DNA from: Isoetes taiwanensis
Taxonomy: Eukaryota > Streptophyta > Lycopodiopsida > Isoetales > Isoetaceae
NCBI GenBank assembly: GCA_021234155.1
Contig: JAJEKV010000004.1
Location: forward strand, 14,166,716-14,230,715
Direction: 5' to 3'
DNA length: 64,000 nt
The notes beneath the pieces are model-generated. The model saw nothing but the letters and a program-made list of their open reading frames with translations. It was not told where the DNA came from and ran no database searches. Within the stretch, counting starts at the first letter, position 1. Every line of letters begins with the position of its first letter. This document shows, one piece after another, positions 1-12,581 of the stretch. Both the position numbers and the translations under genes were made by a program.

Positions 1-1930
1 TCTGATATGTAGAAATGAGTCTCTTTTATCATTCTTCTCTCATTCTCATCCAAACTTGGATCATCTGACAATGTTGCATGTCTATATGTAATATGCACTA
101 AAATTGTGCATTGATCATTCTTCCAGTGTAGACTCTGTATCCCTTACTGAATCTTAAAAGTATAATTCTCAGCAAAATCTATGACAGAAACTATGGTGTC
201 CTTTGGAAATGTTGCAAACACTCCCTGAATTGTTTGGCCTGCCATCTTCCCTCATAATTATGTGGTATAAATTCTCTTAAGACTCTCTTGGCTTCCTGGA
301 TAATCTCTACAGCAGTTGTGCATTTGTAAACCAGTTTGGTAACTGGTTTATTAGAAATCTTGTACTCTTCCTTGCCATCAGGCTCAGGTTCTCCTATGGG
401 TTCAAGTACTTACAATGGTAATGACAGATTAATGTGAAATAACTTGGGATAAAATAAAGCTGAATTCTAACCTTGTCATAAGTCTTCCATTCAATGTTGT
501 GTCCTGGAATATATTTCAATTCATTTGGACAAGTTGGTGACTTGGCAGGTCCACAATTCTTGCACTTGAGAGTCAAACGATCATGTGCATACCACTCTTT
601 TGTTTCATCATCCCTTGGACAAACTAGTGATCTCCAAAGTTCACTACTAGAAGAATATGTACATTTATTTGCCATGCAAGTTGGCCCAGGGCCACAAACC
701 ACACATGTGCACTTGCAGCTAGCTCCATGTAATTTGTCATCATGCCTAACCTTATTTATTGCTTTCCTAATGAAATCTGTTTTCATGTGATACACACAAC
801 AATAAGTTTCTCTATCCCTAACCTTCCTTGCATATGGTGGTTTCAGCAGTAAAACGCTTATAGAAAGTAACCTGCAAGTGCAAGTTCACAAGTTATAAAA
901 AGAATTTAAAAAGGCAACAGAAAATCAATATAGAGACACTTACTTGAGTTTCCTCTAGAAAATGCAAGGGATGCATTATGTTCACTTCTTTGCCTAGTCT
1001 GGTCTTCACCACATGTTTTTTGCAAGGTGACACTCTAGTATTATTCCTCCAAAAGTCAACCACAAGTTTCCTATGATCATAAGAAAGCTTGTCACTTCGA
1101 GTGCTTTTCTTAAACATTGACCATGGTCCTTCCCCATGTTCAAAGAACAAGTCTTCTCTAACAAAGAATGAGACAATTCTTCTATTCAGGTTTAGTTGTT
1201 TTGCAAAGGCCCTTCTATTTGTGTCAGCATTAACAGAGTAAGCCATGGCAGCACTTCTTGCTCTCCATGCATCTGTATCCTTTGCATATTTGTGGGCTGC
1301 AAATGAATTCTTCAAGTTATCCACTATAGCTTTCATTGTTTTGAATTCTTTGGTGGTTTGAACATCTAGACCAGGCAACCATTTGGCTGCACCCCTTAGA
1401 ATATCTTCCCTATCTTTTTCACTAGCATTCCTACAAATATTATTAACAAGTTTGCCAATATTCTTTGACAATCTTTTCTTTTTTTTTGTGTGTGAAATCA
1501 CCATTCAGATTGGCTTTTTCATCAGCTGCAGCCTCTCTTTTTCTCTGTCTTTGTCTTTCTTTTCTTCTTTGTTTAGCTCTCTTCTTCCTAAAAAAAACAT
1601 CTAAAGAAGCTAACAAAAGTTAATTCTGTAAAGGATACAGAAAAAATAATTGGAGATAAAAATTGACATACCTTCGATATCCATTGGAGCATGTGTCTCA
1701 TTTTGAATGAATTCGCCATGTGCCTTCTCTGCCATAAAATCAGTTTGTGTTTCTTCATAACAAAATTCACCACCAATTTCTGGAAAGATAAATCAAGAAC
1801 TAAGGTTATTCATGAAGTTTCTCTTTGGACAAGCAGACAACAATAAAATAAATCCTGAATTACCTGGATCCTCTACTTCAGCATTTGTGTCATTCTGCAC
1901 AACTTGAGCATGTGCTTCTTGACAGAAACA
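1..1930 (-). pseudogene. DFAENY-type transposase-like gene, broken and cut by the window edge
   Basis: On the minus strand several exon-like segments read in order. From about 1930 to 1665 there is an acidic segment with two similar blocks (QNETHAPMDIEG, QNDTNAEVEDPG). From about 1595 to 950 there is a strongly basic stretch, then a helical region ending in VDFWRNNTRVSP and HPLHFLEETQ. From 795 to 480 there is a cysteine-rich zinc-binding-like region (CKCTC, CGPGPTC, LVCPRD, WYAHD, LKCKNCG). Below 400 the frame carries DFAENYTFK, QSLHWKND and, at the edge, HFYISD. I recall this order from multicopy transposase-like proteins of animals and plants; DFAENY and the following ISD could be the first acidic residues of a DDE fold (inference). 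It is broken: an A-run near 1472-1487 shifts frame, another shift lies near 215-235, and an in-frame TAA lies at 144-146. It continues left of the window. Confidence 0.5.
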
Positions 1931-3682
1931 CCCACCACCTTAAATGAAAGTTTTACATTCAATATCATTACAAAATTCATTGGTTATTACAACACTAAAC
2001 AAGCACTAACAACATACTTTCATATCTGTTTTCATGTTGAATATCCTCAACCATCATCCAATTATTTTAAGAATTGTGTCTTAATTTTGGGAGTTTTTTC
2101 TTCACGCAGCTTCCGTCGCATTTTGGCGTTTTTTTTCTTCCGTCGCTTTTTTTTCTCTTCTTCGTCCGCCCCATCATTTTCTTGAAAACTTTCCGCCTAA
2201 TTTATTCACTTTCCCCCCTTTTCTTTTTCCTCACACTCCTTTTTCAGTTTTGTTTGTACGCCCGGTTTTTTTTTCCAGTTTTCCTTCCTTCTCTTTCTCT
2301 GCATCCCGCCCCTCATCCAGTGGCGCCTTCGGGCTATGGCACCGTTTGTTCATGCTATGGCGCCTGTTCTTCAGGCTATGGCCTCTACACGCTATGGCGC
2401 CTGCTTAACCCATTTCGACTGAGGCAAGAAAGGAGATACATTCCAGCTGAGGATGACTTCCCATTCTGGTTGACCTAAGGTACAGCTTATTCCGGTATGG
2501 AGGTAATAAAGGAGATGGGATACAAAGGAGATGGTCCAAATATCTGCTGGCTTGTTTAACCATAGATTCGTGGCTTAGTTTCTTTCTAAAGCTTGTGCAG
2601 CTCTTATCTATTTCGGATGCAGGATACAGAAGCATATCTATCCTATTTCGGTGCAAAAGACAGAGCTATTTTGGATGCAAAGGAATCGATTATTGTGCAT
2701 GCCTTTTCTTTGGGTCTTATCTACAAGATTTATTGCTAGGGAATCGATTATTGTGCATGCCTTTTCTTTGGGTCTTATCTACAAGATCTATTGCTGCTTT
2801 CACTTCTAGGTGATTGAATTTGGCTTATCAGGCATCGAAACGGCAAGGAGCTTCTATTTTTATAGAATCCTGGAGTTATTTGGAGTTTTTGATGGGCATA
2901 ACAGGACTGAGGCCGCTATGAATTCCTTTTACAACAGGTTTCTTCAAAAGTTAAATTGCTGGTTGGAGTAGATTATCATGGAATTATGACAAAATGTCCT
3001 TTGTGGTTGTTAAATTATGACAAAATGGTTCTTTGTGGACTGCTAAATTGTAAACTGCTACTGCTTTAGTTCTTTGGAAGGTCTTGTAGAGTTATTAAAC
3101 TAGAGCACATGCCCAGTATGTTGGCTGAAAATTAAATGAAAATCAGCTGTTGCAACTATGGAAACTTGTTGCAACTATGGAAATTAGCGAGAAACATTTG
3201 CAGCCAAAGATATTGGAGCCAAGCTTAGTGAAGAAGCTGCCCGGCAGTGCAGATGGAGGATAACTGGAGATGCAGTTATGAGGTTTATTTCTTGTCGACA
3301 ACATGTGAAATCGCGCTTGGCGCGATTTTACTTTTGTCACAATTTTCTATTTCAAAGCATTTTAGAGGACGTCTTCTTTATTAATTGTATAGATATCCAG
3401 CTGTATTTGCTTAAAATATCATAACTCCAAATTTAAGATTGTTAAAATTATGAGAATATTTGGAGTAATTTTATTTTTACATATTGTTATATATGCTTGA
3501 TTTCGATATTTAAATGATTATTTCTTATGTGATGTCAATAAAAAAATTGTTATTTCAAGTATATTTGTTGTTTTAATGCTATACAATCTATCGATGTAAT
3601 TTCAAGAAAACAAGTCCTTCCTGTGCCTTATTTAAAGTAAATACAAATAATTAACCAAATATGCAACATACACTACACTTTT
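1931..3682. other. Intergenic stretch with short repeats, no supported gene
   Basis: This stretch is T-rich around 2090-2300 and holds only short open frames on both strands without recognisable domains. It contains four copies of GCTATGGC near 2333-2400, a 58-bp tandem duplication (2682-2797) and a two-copy repeat of TTGCAACTATGGAAA near 3153-3183. I see no tRNA, no transposase fragment and no convincing exon. Confidence 0.4.
2682..2797. repeat. 58-bp tandem duplication
   Basis: Two head-to-tail copies (2682-2739 and 2740-2797) share GAATCGATTATTGTGC and the following CCTTTTCTTTGGGTCTTATC nearly without mismatch. No gene overlaps it. Confidence 0.8.
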
Positions 3683-4362
3683 TTAAATGCAAAAAATAGA
3701 ATAAAAAACACTAGATGCTCTAAAAATAACGCTTATTCGGCGCAATTTTGGAATAGACATAATCCCAAAATAATTGAATGATGGTTCCTCTGTTCTTGTT
3801 TCATCTTGGACAGCAGCAGGTTCGTCTTCTCCTATTAAGGCACAACAATGAAAAATTAAGTGTCCAGAGCAGTCAAGAACATGCAATAAGCATCTGGCAT
3901 ACCTCTACCAGGAATCATCTTGTCATCAAAATTCTTGCTGAAACTAAGGCAGCACTCCATAAATCTTTCGGATTGCTGCTGCAATTGTTGTAAGCCTGAT
4001 AGAATTCGGCCAGGATCAAATTGCACTTGGTTCTTGGCCAAGGAAGACAGGAAGGCGCAATTCCAGTCCATAGTGGAGAGATGGATGAATTGCAAGAACA
4101 TGAGACAACACCGCCATTTCCCATTTCGAATTGCAAAATTGCTCCGGCGCCTAAACGATCCAAGAAAAGAATCTCCCTCCCGCTCAGGAAATTTGCATGA
4201 CAGCCGAATGAAGGGCGAAAATTCAGTGACGGTCGAGGACGGGCGTGACGTCTGCGTCTGAAGTTCGAAAAGCAGTTTTCCAGCATGGGTGTCCCCACAT
4301 GCGTTTTTGCATATGTCAAGAAAAAACACACCCTCCATTCTATATCGGAGATTCATCAACAT
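3683..4362 (-). CDS. Unrecognised small gene, two exons
   Basis: I do not recognise this protein. The minus strand has a long open frame from 4362 down to a good donor (exon end 3909, intron GTAGAG...TAATAG, 3832-3908, 77 nt), then a second open exon from 3831 to a stop at 3683-3685; the splice keeps the frame. The likely translated part begins at the methionine in MDWNCAFLSSLAKNQ, which gives a glutamine-rich helix (LQQLQQQSERFMECC), an acidic linker after the intron (GEDEPAAVQDE) and a basic tail. The upstream part of the open frame is Arg/Ser-rich and could be 5' UTR. The plus strand is also open across 3920-4261, which weakens the coding case. No membrane segment or known motif is visible. 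Confidence 0.3.
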
Positions 4363-6448
4363 TGCATGGTTGTTTTAGGACAGCGTGGTAGTAGAACTAA
4401 AAGTACCACATCTAAGATGTTGAATTCGATCGGCATTTAAATAAAGAAAGTTGAAAGGTAGTGGGACACACTTCTTTAAGAAGTCTAATGATTAGTATCT
4501 ATTTCTAACAACTTGGTAATGCCTATTTTCCAAAGTGCAATTGATGCAGTGCTTGGTTTATGTAATAGTTGAATGGTTAAATGTGTGTAAAGAAATTGGC
4601 GATATAGTTGAAGATCAATACAGACAAGAATATTGGAAGTTCTAAGGAGATTCTTCCTTTTGAATTGCATAGTCAAGAAGAAAAATTTATCCTTTACGTT
4701 TTTGGGTACCTTAACCGGCAGGCTTTCTAATCCAAGCCATCCCGATCGTTGATTCAAGCTTTTGTGATAGGGCATAACGAGCAGTACCAAACTGTAACCA
4801 GCAGCGTCGTTCCTCTTTGAGTCTGGGTTTTAGCCTCAGATGCTGATAATCTAGGCTTCGAGCTACATAGGAGCTGATAATCCTGGCTGGAAGCTGATAA
4901 TCTAGCTCTAAAGGATCTCAACCCTTTGATAATTGAGTTGTGGCTGCAATTGTGGGTGGAGAAGATTGCCTCCTGAAAAGGGAATAAATACGACTGCTTT
5001 TTATTTGTTGTGCCGGGCGAGCCCATTTATTTTCTATAGGGGCAAGCAGGTGATTTATCCCATTCGTGATGGAAAATGGCATCCTTAGATTCCTTGTGAG
5101 TGCGTAGGGGCCCATGTAGACATTGTCGTTTGCAATTTGCGTGAGGAGTATGGCAATCACGTTGGATGGTGAAGTCAAACTTTACTCTTGTGAAAATGGC
5201 ACTTTCTAGTCATTGCAATTATACATCAAAGTAAGGGATCTGATGCTGTTCAAGATTCGATGATGTGGTGGATGGATATAGAATACCACGGAAGAAAGGA
5301 TACATGATAATAATGATAATCATAATACCAGCAATGGTCTTTATATATACAGTCTTCCAAGTAGTTTGATAAGAGATCCATAATCCGCGGTCCTAGGGGT
5401 AGAACATCGACCAAGGCCCCACCTTCATTGTCCATGTCTTTAGTTTAAAGGATTGAATGAGTATTATATACTCCACTAAAGTTGTTGGAGGCTAGGGTTT
5501 TTTTTTTGGTGGGATGAAGATCCGTTGGTTCTAATGTGCAAAGAACACTCAAGGTCTGGAATGGAAATATGAGGATGAACAAGATCTGAACGAAAATTTT
5601 GCATAGCATGTGGCCAAATTTGCCTGATTTCTTTTCTGGTGATCCGGTGCCACGTTGGAGGCTAAAAATGGACACCATATGAAACCAGGGCCGCCCATTC
5701 CTTCCCTCTGTGAAAATCCTAAGAGGGGACGCGCCCACTGCTGCTTCTTTCCATTCTACTCCGGCAGCCCCATCAGATTTAAAATCCTGACAGCCCAATC
5801 AGCTCCCATTTCTCCATCGTCGGCCCTTTTCTCGACCCCCCACTTGCACCTCAAGTCTTCATATTCCCCTCTTTGGGAATCTGATTCCCTAGAATTTGAA
5901 GGATCTTAACTTATGAAGCTATTTAGATGCCCGCCCTTGTGATTCATAGCAAAATTTCTTCCCTTTTGGATGATCAAAAGGGCATTTGGAGTCGTTTGAA
6001 TTCACGTGATCATAACAGGGGCATGAAGTTTGGTAGAAAGGGCGCTTTTGTCTGTAGCGATACATGTTGTTGGTGTTTTCTTCTCTACGGAAGCAGGGCA
6101 GACTTGATAGAGAATGGTGGTAGAAGGTTTTCTAAGGTTGCCGGCTGGGTTTCTTCTGGTGGTTAATTTAGGTAAGAGTTTGAGATGATTAGTGAACTCA
6201 CAGTTTATTGGCTAGTTTGCGGGGGTGTTAAGGTTGTATAATCAATACGTTCCCATGTGATTTTCTGATAGATTCAATTGAGAGTTATTTTTTGGCAATA
6301 CGAGAGATGTAGCCCTTTTGGTTTGTGGTTCTTGATTTAATAAATTGGGATTTTCTGAGCTTTGGAGGTTATTGTTATCGATTGAGGAAGCTACTGATAT
6401 ACTTTAACTTTGGAAGTCAGGATTATGTAGAGACAACTTTCAGTAAGA
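4363..6448. other. Intergenic region upstream of MRS2
   Basis: Only short open frames without recognisable domains occur on either strand. A reverse-oriented telo-box (CTAGGGTTT, 5492-5500) lies about 950 bases before the MRS2 start. The MRS2 promoter, 5' UTR and perhaps a 5' UTR intron should lie between roughly 5.4 and 6.45 kb, but the sequence alone does not fix the transcription start. Confidence 0.35.
5492..5500 (-). promoter_or_regulatory. telo-box (AAACCCTAG) upstream of MRS2
   Basis: CTAGGGTTT on the plus strand is the reverse complement of the telo-box variant AAACCCTAG, a motif known near transcription starts of plant growth and translation genes. It is followed by a T run. Assignment to the MRS2 promoter is inferred from position only. 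Confidence 0.3.
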
Positions 6449-8834
6449 ATGGCTGATTTAAAGGTTCGCTTGCTGCCTAATAGGCCATCAGATGGAAGAG
6501 CAATGCCAACCAGGCCGTTGTTCCAGGGTATGGATTTTGTAGGTCTGAAAAAGAGAGGCCAAGGTACTCGGTCATGGATAAGAATAGATACATCTGGAAA
6601 TTCTCAAGTTCTTGAGGTTGACAAAGCAACAATTATGCGTCGCTGTGATTTACCAGCTCGTGACCTTAGGTTGCTAGACCCTTTATTTGTATATCCATCA
6701 ACTATTTTGGGACGTGAAAAAGCCATTGTGGTTAATCTGGAGCAAATACGTTGTATTATCACAGCAGATGAGGTTCTGCTTCTTAATTCACTGGACAATT
6801 TTGTCTTGCAGTACGTTACAGAACTGCAGAGACGACTTACCAGCAGGAAAAATGGAGATGGCCATGGTTTTCATTGGCGTTCCCCTGGTGGACAGCCAGT
6901 TGATGCCCAATTGTATGCTGGGCAACAAAAGGAAGATGCTCATGCTGCTGAGGATGGGTGGCAACGTGTAGTTAATGATGGAGACATGTTTAGTGGATCA
7001 TCCGCGGATGATCTCCCATTTGAATTCAGGGCCTTGGAAGTTGCTGTGGAAGCAGCATGTACGTATCTTGACACGCAGGTACCTTTCTTGTTTGCTTGCT
7101 TTCCTGCATATTCTTAGTTAAACAAGTAGGACATGGTTGTGAAGTGGAAATCGTATGGCGATTCTACTTATAGAGGCTGCTGTTAGACTTCTGGTAGAGT
7201 AACGAACAAGATTCAAATGATCTACCTGATAGGATTTGTCTTTTTAAATTGAAGTTGGTAGTGATTCATTATGACATACAAAATTGTCTACCTGGTAAAA
7301 TTTGTCTTGTTGAATTGGCGTTGGTAGTGATTCATTGTGACACGTTGGGCCCAACCATATACAAATTGTCTACCTGGTAGAATTTTTCTTGTTGAATTGT
7401 AAGTTGGTAGTGATTCATTATGACACTTTGGGCCTAAACATAGGGCTTAACCATATACACTGTCCACTGGCAAACTAAAATTTGTAAATGTCAGGCAACT
7501 GAATTGGAAGAAGAGGCTTACCCTGTATTGGATGAGTTGACATCCAAGATCAGCACCCTGAACTTGGAGCGTGTACGAAGACTGAAGAGCAGGCTGGTCG
7601 CCTTGACACGTCGTGTGCAGAAGGCATGTTTCTGTTTTCGACTATGTTTAGGGAGTTGCTAATAGGCATCTCTGATTTTGGTTGGTTGTTTGAATAGGTT
7701 CGTGATGAGATAGAACATTTGATGGATGATGATGGTGATATGGCTGAAATGTACTTGACAGAAAAAAAGCAGCAGCAGATGGAAATGTTCACTCATCGCG
7801 ACCAACCACTGCTTGGGCATGTCTCAGCTCCCGTCTCACCCGTTTCTTCCCCTGATGCATACAGAAACTTGGAAAGGACAGTAAGCTTTGCAAGAAGTAG
7901 GCATGAAGGTTCAAGTAGTTCTGGAAGTAGCGATGAACAAGTTCAAGAACTGGAAATGCTGCTGGAGGCTTACTTTGTTGTTATTGATGGTACACTCAAC
8001 AAGTTGACTTCAGTACGTCCCGTTTACTTCCTCTGGATGTAAAAGAACATTGTTAGTAGCTTTTTGCAGTCATTTGAAATGGATAGTCCTGTTAACAATC
8101 GTTTGCAATTGACAATGCATGCATTCCTTTATAATCTCCCTCATCAGAACTTCCTTATCAGATGTCCATCTAATAATGTGGGACCCATATGAAGAGCTGC
8201 CCTCACAATATTGATCAGTTATTTTCAGTTCATCAATGTGCTTGGTTGCACCCCTGAGGTGGGATTAGCTACGTACTTAGAATGCCAACTCAGGCGTTAT
8301 AATGCTTACATGATACCTTACCAAAGAGCTTATCAAAGTTCAGAGTCAATGGCAAAGTTTGTGAGTCCTTCAGCACTCGGGAGTGTAGACAAACAAATAG
8401 ATTCCAGAATGACAAAAATATGGCTTTGGTAGACTTATTTTTCATGTTGTCTAAATCCGTGCTTGCTGTTTCCAGCTTAAAGAATATATTGATGACACGG
8501 AGGATTTTATCAATATTCAGCTGGTATGTTTCTTAGCTCTTATCGTTGGATCCTTTATACCAAGCAGACAAAAGTATGCGTCTCACATCAAAGCTTTTGG
8601 CAGGATAATGTTCGGAATCAATTGATTCAGTTTGAGTTGCTGCTTACAACAGCTACATTTGTTGTTGCCATATTTGGAGTTGTTGCTGGAGTGTTTGGCA
8701 TGAACATTCCAATTGGCTTGTTTGATGAACCATGGACCTTCAAATGGGTTCTTATCATCACAGGTCTTTGTGGACTGGTTATCTTTGTTGCCTTCCTTGT
8801 CTTCTTCAAGCATCGGCGGTTGCTTTCACTGTAG
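6449..8834 (+). CDS. MRS2: MRS2/CorA-type magnesium transporter
   Basis: This is a Mg2+ channel of the plant MRS2/MGT family, a membrane pentamer. Five coding exons join in frame: 6449-7078, 7495-7623, 7698-8012, 8476-8523 and 8604-8834, giving about 450 residues, close to the usual 390-450. The N-terminal cytosolic domain carries family signatures (GTRSWIRID, RDLRLLDP, LPFEFRALE). Exon 2 has the helix LTSKISTLNLERVRRLKSRL, and exon 3 starts VRDEIEHLMDDDGDMAEMYL. Exon 4 encodes LKEYIDDTEDFINIQL. Exon 5 holds two membrane helices with the diagnostic GMN triplet at about residues 406-408, then a basic tail. Three introns are GT-AG. The second (7624-7697) begins GC, and the family's QKVRDEIE junction requires it. 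No breaks are seen, so the gene looks functional. Subfamily and target membrane cannot be told from sequence alone. Confidence 0.95.
7221..7460. repeat. Three-copy tandem repeat in MRS2 intron 1
   Basis: Copies begin at 7221, 7287 and 7369 and share TCTACCTG.TA, TTGTTGAATTG and TTGGTAGTGATTCATT. They grow from about 66 to 92 bases because later copies gain a TTGGGC...ACCATATAC segment. They lie wholly inside intron 1. Confidence 0.75.
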
Positions 8835-9049
8835 TCTATTTGTACACTATCAACCGGATCAATTTTGCTGTTTCCATTTTTCACCAAAATTTATCCATTC
8901 ATTTAGGGGCGCTCAAATATGCCCCTGATCGTCTTCTTACGTGATAAGATATATGCAGGATGAGAAAATGCTTTACCCTGTTAATGATACAGGTTAAATT
9001 ATACAGCCATTCCAGTATTGGTTGCAAGGTATTGTTTGTGGATTTCATC

Positions 9050-9055
9050 AATAAA
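9050..9055 (+). terminator. Candidate MRS2 poly(A) signal AATAAA
   Basis: AATAAA lies 216 bases after the MRS2 stop codon and is the first exact plant-type hexamer seen downstream. Position is the only support. Confidence 0.4.
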
Positions 9056-12000
9056 AGCTATTGCAGGTGATGATGGTTGGTTTACTTTGTCTATGGGCAC
9101 GATATGTAGAAGTGAAGACCTGTAGTTGATATAAGCTTTCTGTTATATGAATACAGAAGTTTGTTGCGTAATATTCTATAGTAGAGGACTGCATGCAAAA
9201 ATAAGCAGGTATTAATGTTGTGATTTATGTAACGCTGCTCTAATCAAAATAAAGTAGTACATCTGACAAAACTATTTCTCAATTTCTGCAGAAAATATCA
9301 TATTGGCATTAACTCTACAATTGCTAAACAGATCTCAAATGAATACTGATTGCCATTTGAGCTAGTTGTAATATCACAATTCGATCTTACCAGCAACAAA
9401 AAGTTTAGATTTCTTGTAGATACGTTGGCTTTAGGAAAAGGAGACCTGTGTAATTGAAGCAAAATCTTCCCTCATTGTCACCTTCTTGGGGTCTTGCCGA
9501 TTATGCTACACTCTTATTCAGAATTTCTTATTTATGCAATCAACAATGTAGCTATAAACATCCATTCATTATCTTTGGATATTGAAGACCTTAAACTGCT
9601 ACACTCGTCACGGGTTATTGAAGACTTTAAATCGCCACACCTGAGGTCACGGGTTCAAACCTGGTCAATATCGATCTAGTAATGGGGACTTTAAAAATCC
9701 ATTGTCCCGAGGTCAGGTGTTTAAGTACGGCCAATTGGTGTTGTGGTAGGGACCTTAAACCTATCATATTATGTACTCGATAATCACATGCAAAAGCAGC
9801 TCCCAGCATATCGCGCTTAGGTAATGGATTGGTTTCTATGTGATATGTAGAATAAAGTGATGTAGAATGTATGCATGGTGTGATGAATAGAATGATGTCC
9901 TTCAATAAAAAGAAAATCTTTGGTTAAAACATTTGATTGAATCCAATGTTATTAATGATAAAGATTTAGTTTGATTAGTCTAACAAATGATGATTCAAAA
10001 GAACCATTGATCTTCAAGGGAGTTTTTTATGAGCGTTGGCTTCTTGTTTTGTCATATAACACCCATGCGCCTATTTGGTGTCTTTGGAACCTATACAGAC
10101 ATGTTTCTTCCACTTATGGTTTTCCAAATTCCCTCTCTTCATCCAGGCACCGTCCAACCACCAATTTTGCACAACCATTAATTCAATGTAGTGCCATGTA
10201 GGTACGCTTCTGGCTGCTTCTCTTCAATAGGTGAATACCTATGCATTTCAATACCGAGTCTACAACTGAACCATCCTCTTCTCCCCTCCCCCTCCCCCCC
10301 TCCAAATTTGACGTCATCCGACAGTGAGAACCGTTCAAAACTTAAAAAACTTTTTAGATGACTCAGTTGGATCTACAACACCAACACCACTATGATGTTT
10401 TCTCGGGCAGCTTGGGGATTCCACTTCCATATCTAACTTCCCATTGAAATCTTCGCTTAAAAACTCTGCAATTCTTAGTTATATGGTTGTGAAGACCATT
10501 GTTAGCAACCTTTGAAACCTTGAAATTCTCGTGAAGACTGGTATTCAAGCTCAACTCGGGGCGATTCTATTCCTCTATTATGTCAAATTATTTGCTACAA
10601 CAAAAATATCAGACCAAAATATCATACATGAGACAAGGAAAGATATTTCTAAACTTATTACAGTGCTGGGCTCCACAAAGAATAAGAACAAAGCCGAAAC
10701 AATGAGAAAAACAACAAAGACGCTGAGGGAATTACGTCTGAGCATCAAAGATGGAAAGAAAGTCAAGCCAAGAGAAGAAAAACTACGAAAAAGAAAATTT
10801 CACTTTAAGAACGGGGTGTTCGGCCACTCATCAGAATCAGCCTCGTACGTGGCCCATTTAATGGATGAATTGAGAGGTTAGATTGCTAAAGACACTTGTC
10901 TTGACACTATTAGACATTATTCAAATATATCGAACATATTCGCGTATTCTACTATGGGCATACAATCGTTAGAGGTGGGGACATACAACCGTTGGACTTA
11001 GGGATTTATTGTGCATCATCGATCGTAGCCTATTCTAGAGGCTAAGATACACTCCTCTACTAAACAAGCTCAATCTAGGTGGATGTTACGTGCTTCGGGC
11101 AGTGCCACCCGATGGAGTAGGCATACGCGTGGACGACATTCCATCAAGTTGAATGTTGGAATTCTCCTATTTGTAGGCAAACCAACAGATGATGGACGAT
11201 TGAGTCCGTCTGCCATGTTTAAATCTAATGGCCACGATGACACATCGACATTTTGGGGATCCCGAATCATGGATGCTTGACCGATAAGACTGCTCTTTGG
11301 TTTGCTCTTTGTTTTTCACTGTTGATTGTCTAATTTGTTCTTCACAGTTGATTGTTTTCCACAGTTGATTGTCTAATTTGATTGTCCCAATAAGAGGTTT
11401 GTAAAACAAGAGTATAACTTGGACAACAACATATAATTCATCAATGTATCAAGAAAAATTACAAGGTAAGCCGTTCATATAGGCCCTTGAGATGATAGAT
11501 AGATAAGGCTGAAGGGAATGAACTCTCTACTAAAAAACAACATAAAGCAAACACCATAGACTTGACGCCCATAATATTATTTCCCAGCATTGGGGATGCA
11601 AGCATTTCCACTAGTCTTCATGTTGACCCTCTCTTGTTCGAGTAAAGCTTGGTGCTGCAAGTAACATTTCTTGCATTCTAGCTTAGGAAAAAAGATGACG
11701 CCTCAACATTTTGAAGGCAAGTCTTTTATTCATGAAAACCTATATCAATCTCGGGAATTATTGAACCACTTTCTTTTGATCTTGATAGATTTCTTTTTGT
11801 TTTATATTGTTTGCAGATTTTTCAAGGTTCTACTCTGTCTCCATAGCCAGACCCTCGCCTCGTTGTCGTCATCAAGATCTTCTTCTTTTTTGAAGAGCCC
11901 TTCTCCACAACCCTTCTTTATTTGACACTCCGATTACATGCCTATTGTTTTGACTTTTTTAGGACCGCAAATAGAGGCTCTTCTGATCTTCAGAGCTTAA

Positions 12001-12581
12001 CAGAGCTATTTAGAAGTAGTTCTTGCTCCTCACTCCAATAATAAACTGAGCAGAGGCATAAAATTCACTTACCAAAACTTGGTTGGAGATTCACTTACAT
12101 ATGCTTCATGTGTAACCAAAACTTATGTCATCAAAACTTGATCTAAGAAAGGAGCAAAAGATTCAGTAGTACCTAGTTTGATATGAACAGACAAAGCTTC
12201 TGCATCTTCTATATTACAAGGAAGAGCCATCTCATTAAGTTACAAACAGTATATTCAAATTCATCGAGTTTGGAAGAAGCTTTTCCTTCCATTTTTGCAG
12301 GCAAATTATTCTTCTCTAGCGAAGGCCATTATTAGATGGCTTGAATCTTCATATAGCATGGTGATGGCACTGATGCTATCGACAAGGGGCCTATATCCCC
12401 ACAGGCAGAGACTTTTGAACGATGTAGAAAAAAAGAGGAAGAGGCAACGCAAAAAATAATAGAGTCACATGCCCGATATCAAATCGGTGCCCGTCGCAAA
12501 CACGTCACGCCCGACCAAATGTCGATCAAATGTTGACCCAATGTTGAACCATAGTGGCCCGTTGTTAAAACATGATGCTGC
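9056..12581. other. Gene-poor stretch
   Basis: No convincing gene is seen. A K/R-rich open frame at 10531-10881 has no known motif. GGTTCAAACC near 9654 resembles a pol III B box, but no A box or tRNA fold accompanies it. Short repeats occur at 11317-11385 (CACAGTTGATTGTCTAATTTG-like, partly repeated) and a C-rich tract lies near 10277-10300. Confidence 0.35.

Noticed and set aside
8583-8887. Minus-strand open frames over MRS2 exon 5
   Set aside because: Shadow frames of the clearly coding plus strand.
9640-9680. pol III B-box-like GGTTCAAACC, possible tRNA-derived SINE
   Set aside because: No A box at proper distance, no tRNA fold, no 3' tail seen.
10531-10881. Lys/Arg-rich open frame
   Set aside because: No motif, no homologue I know, no flanking gene structure; could be chance.
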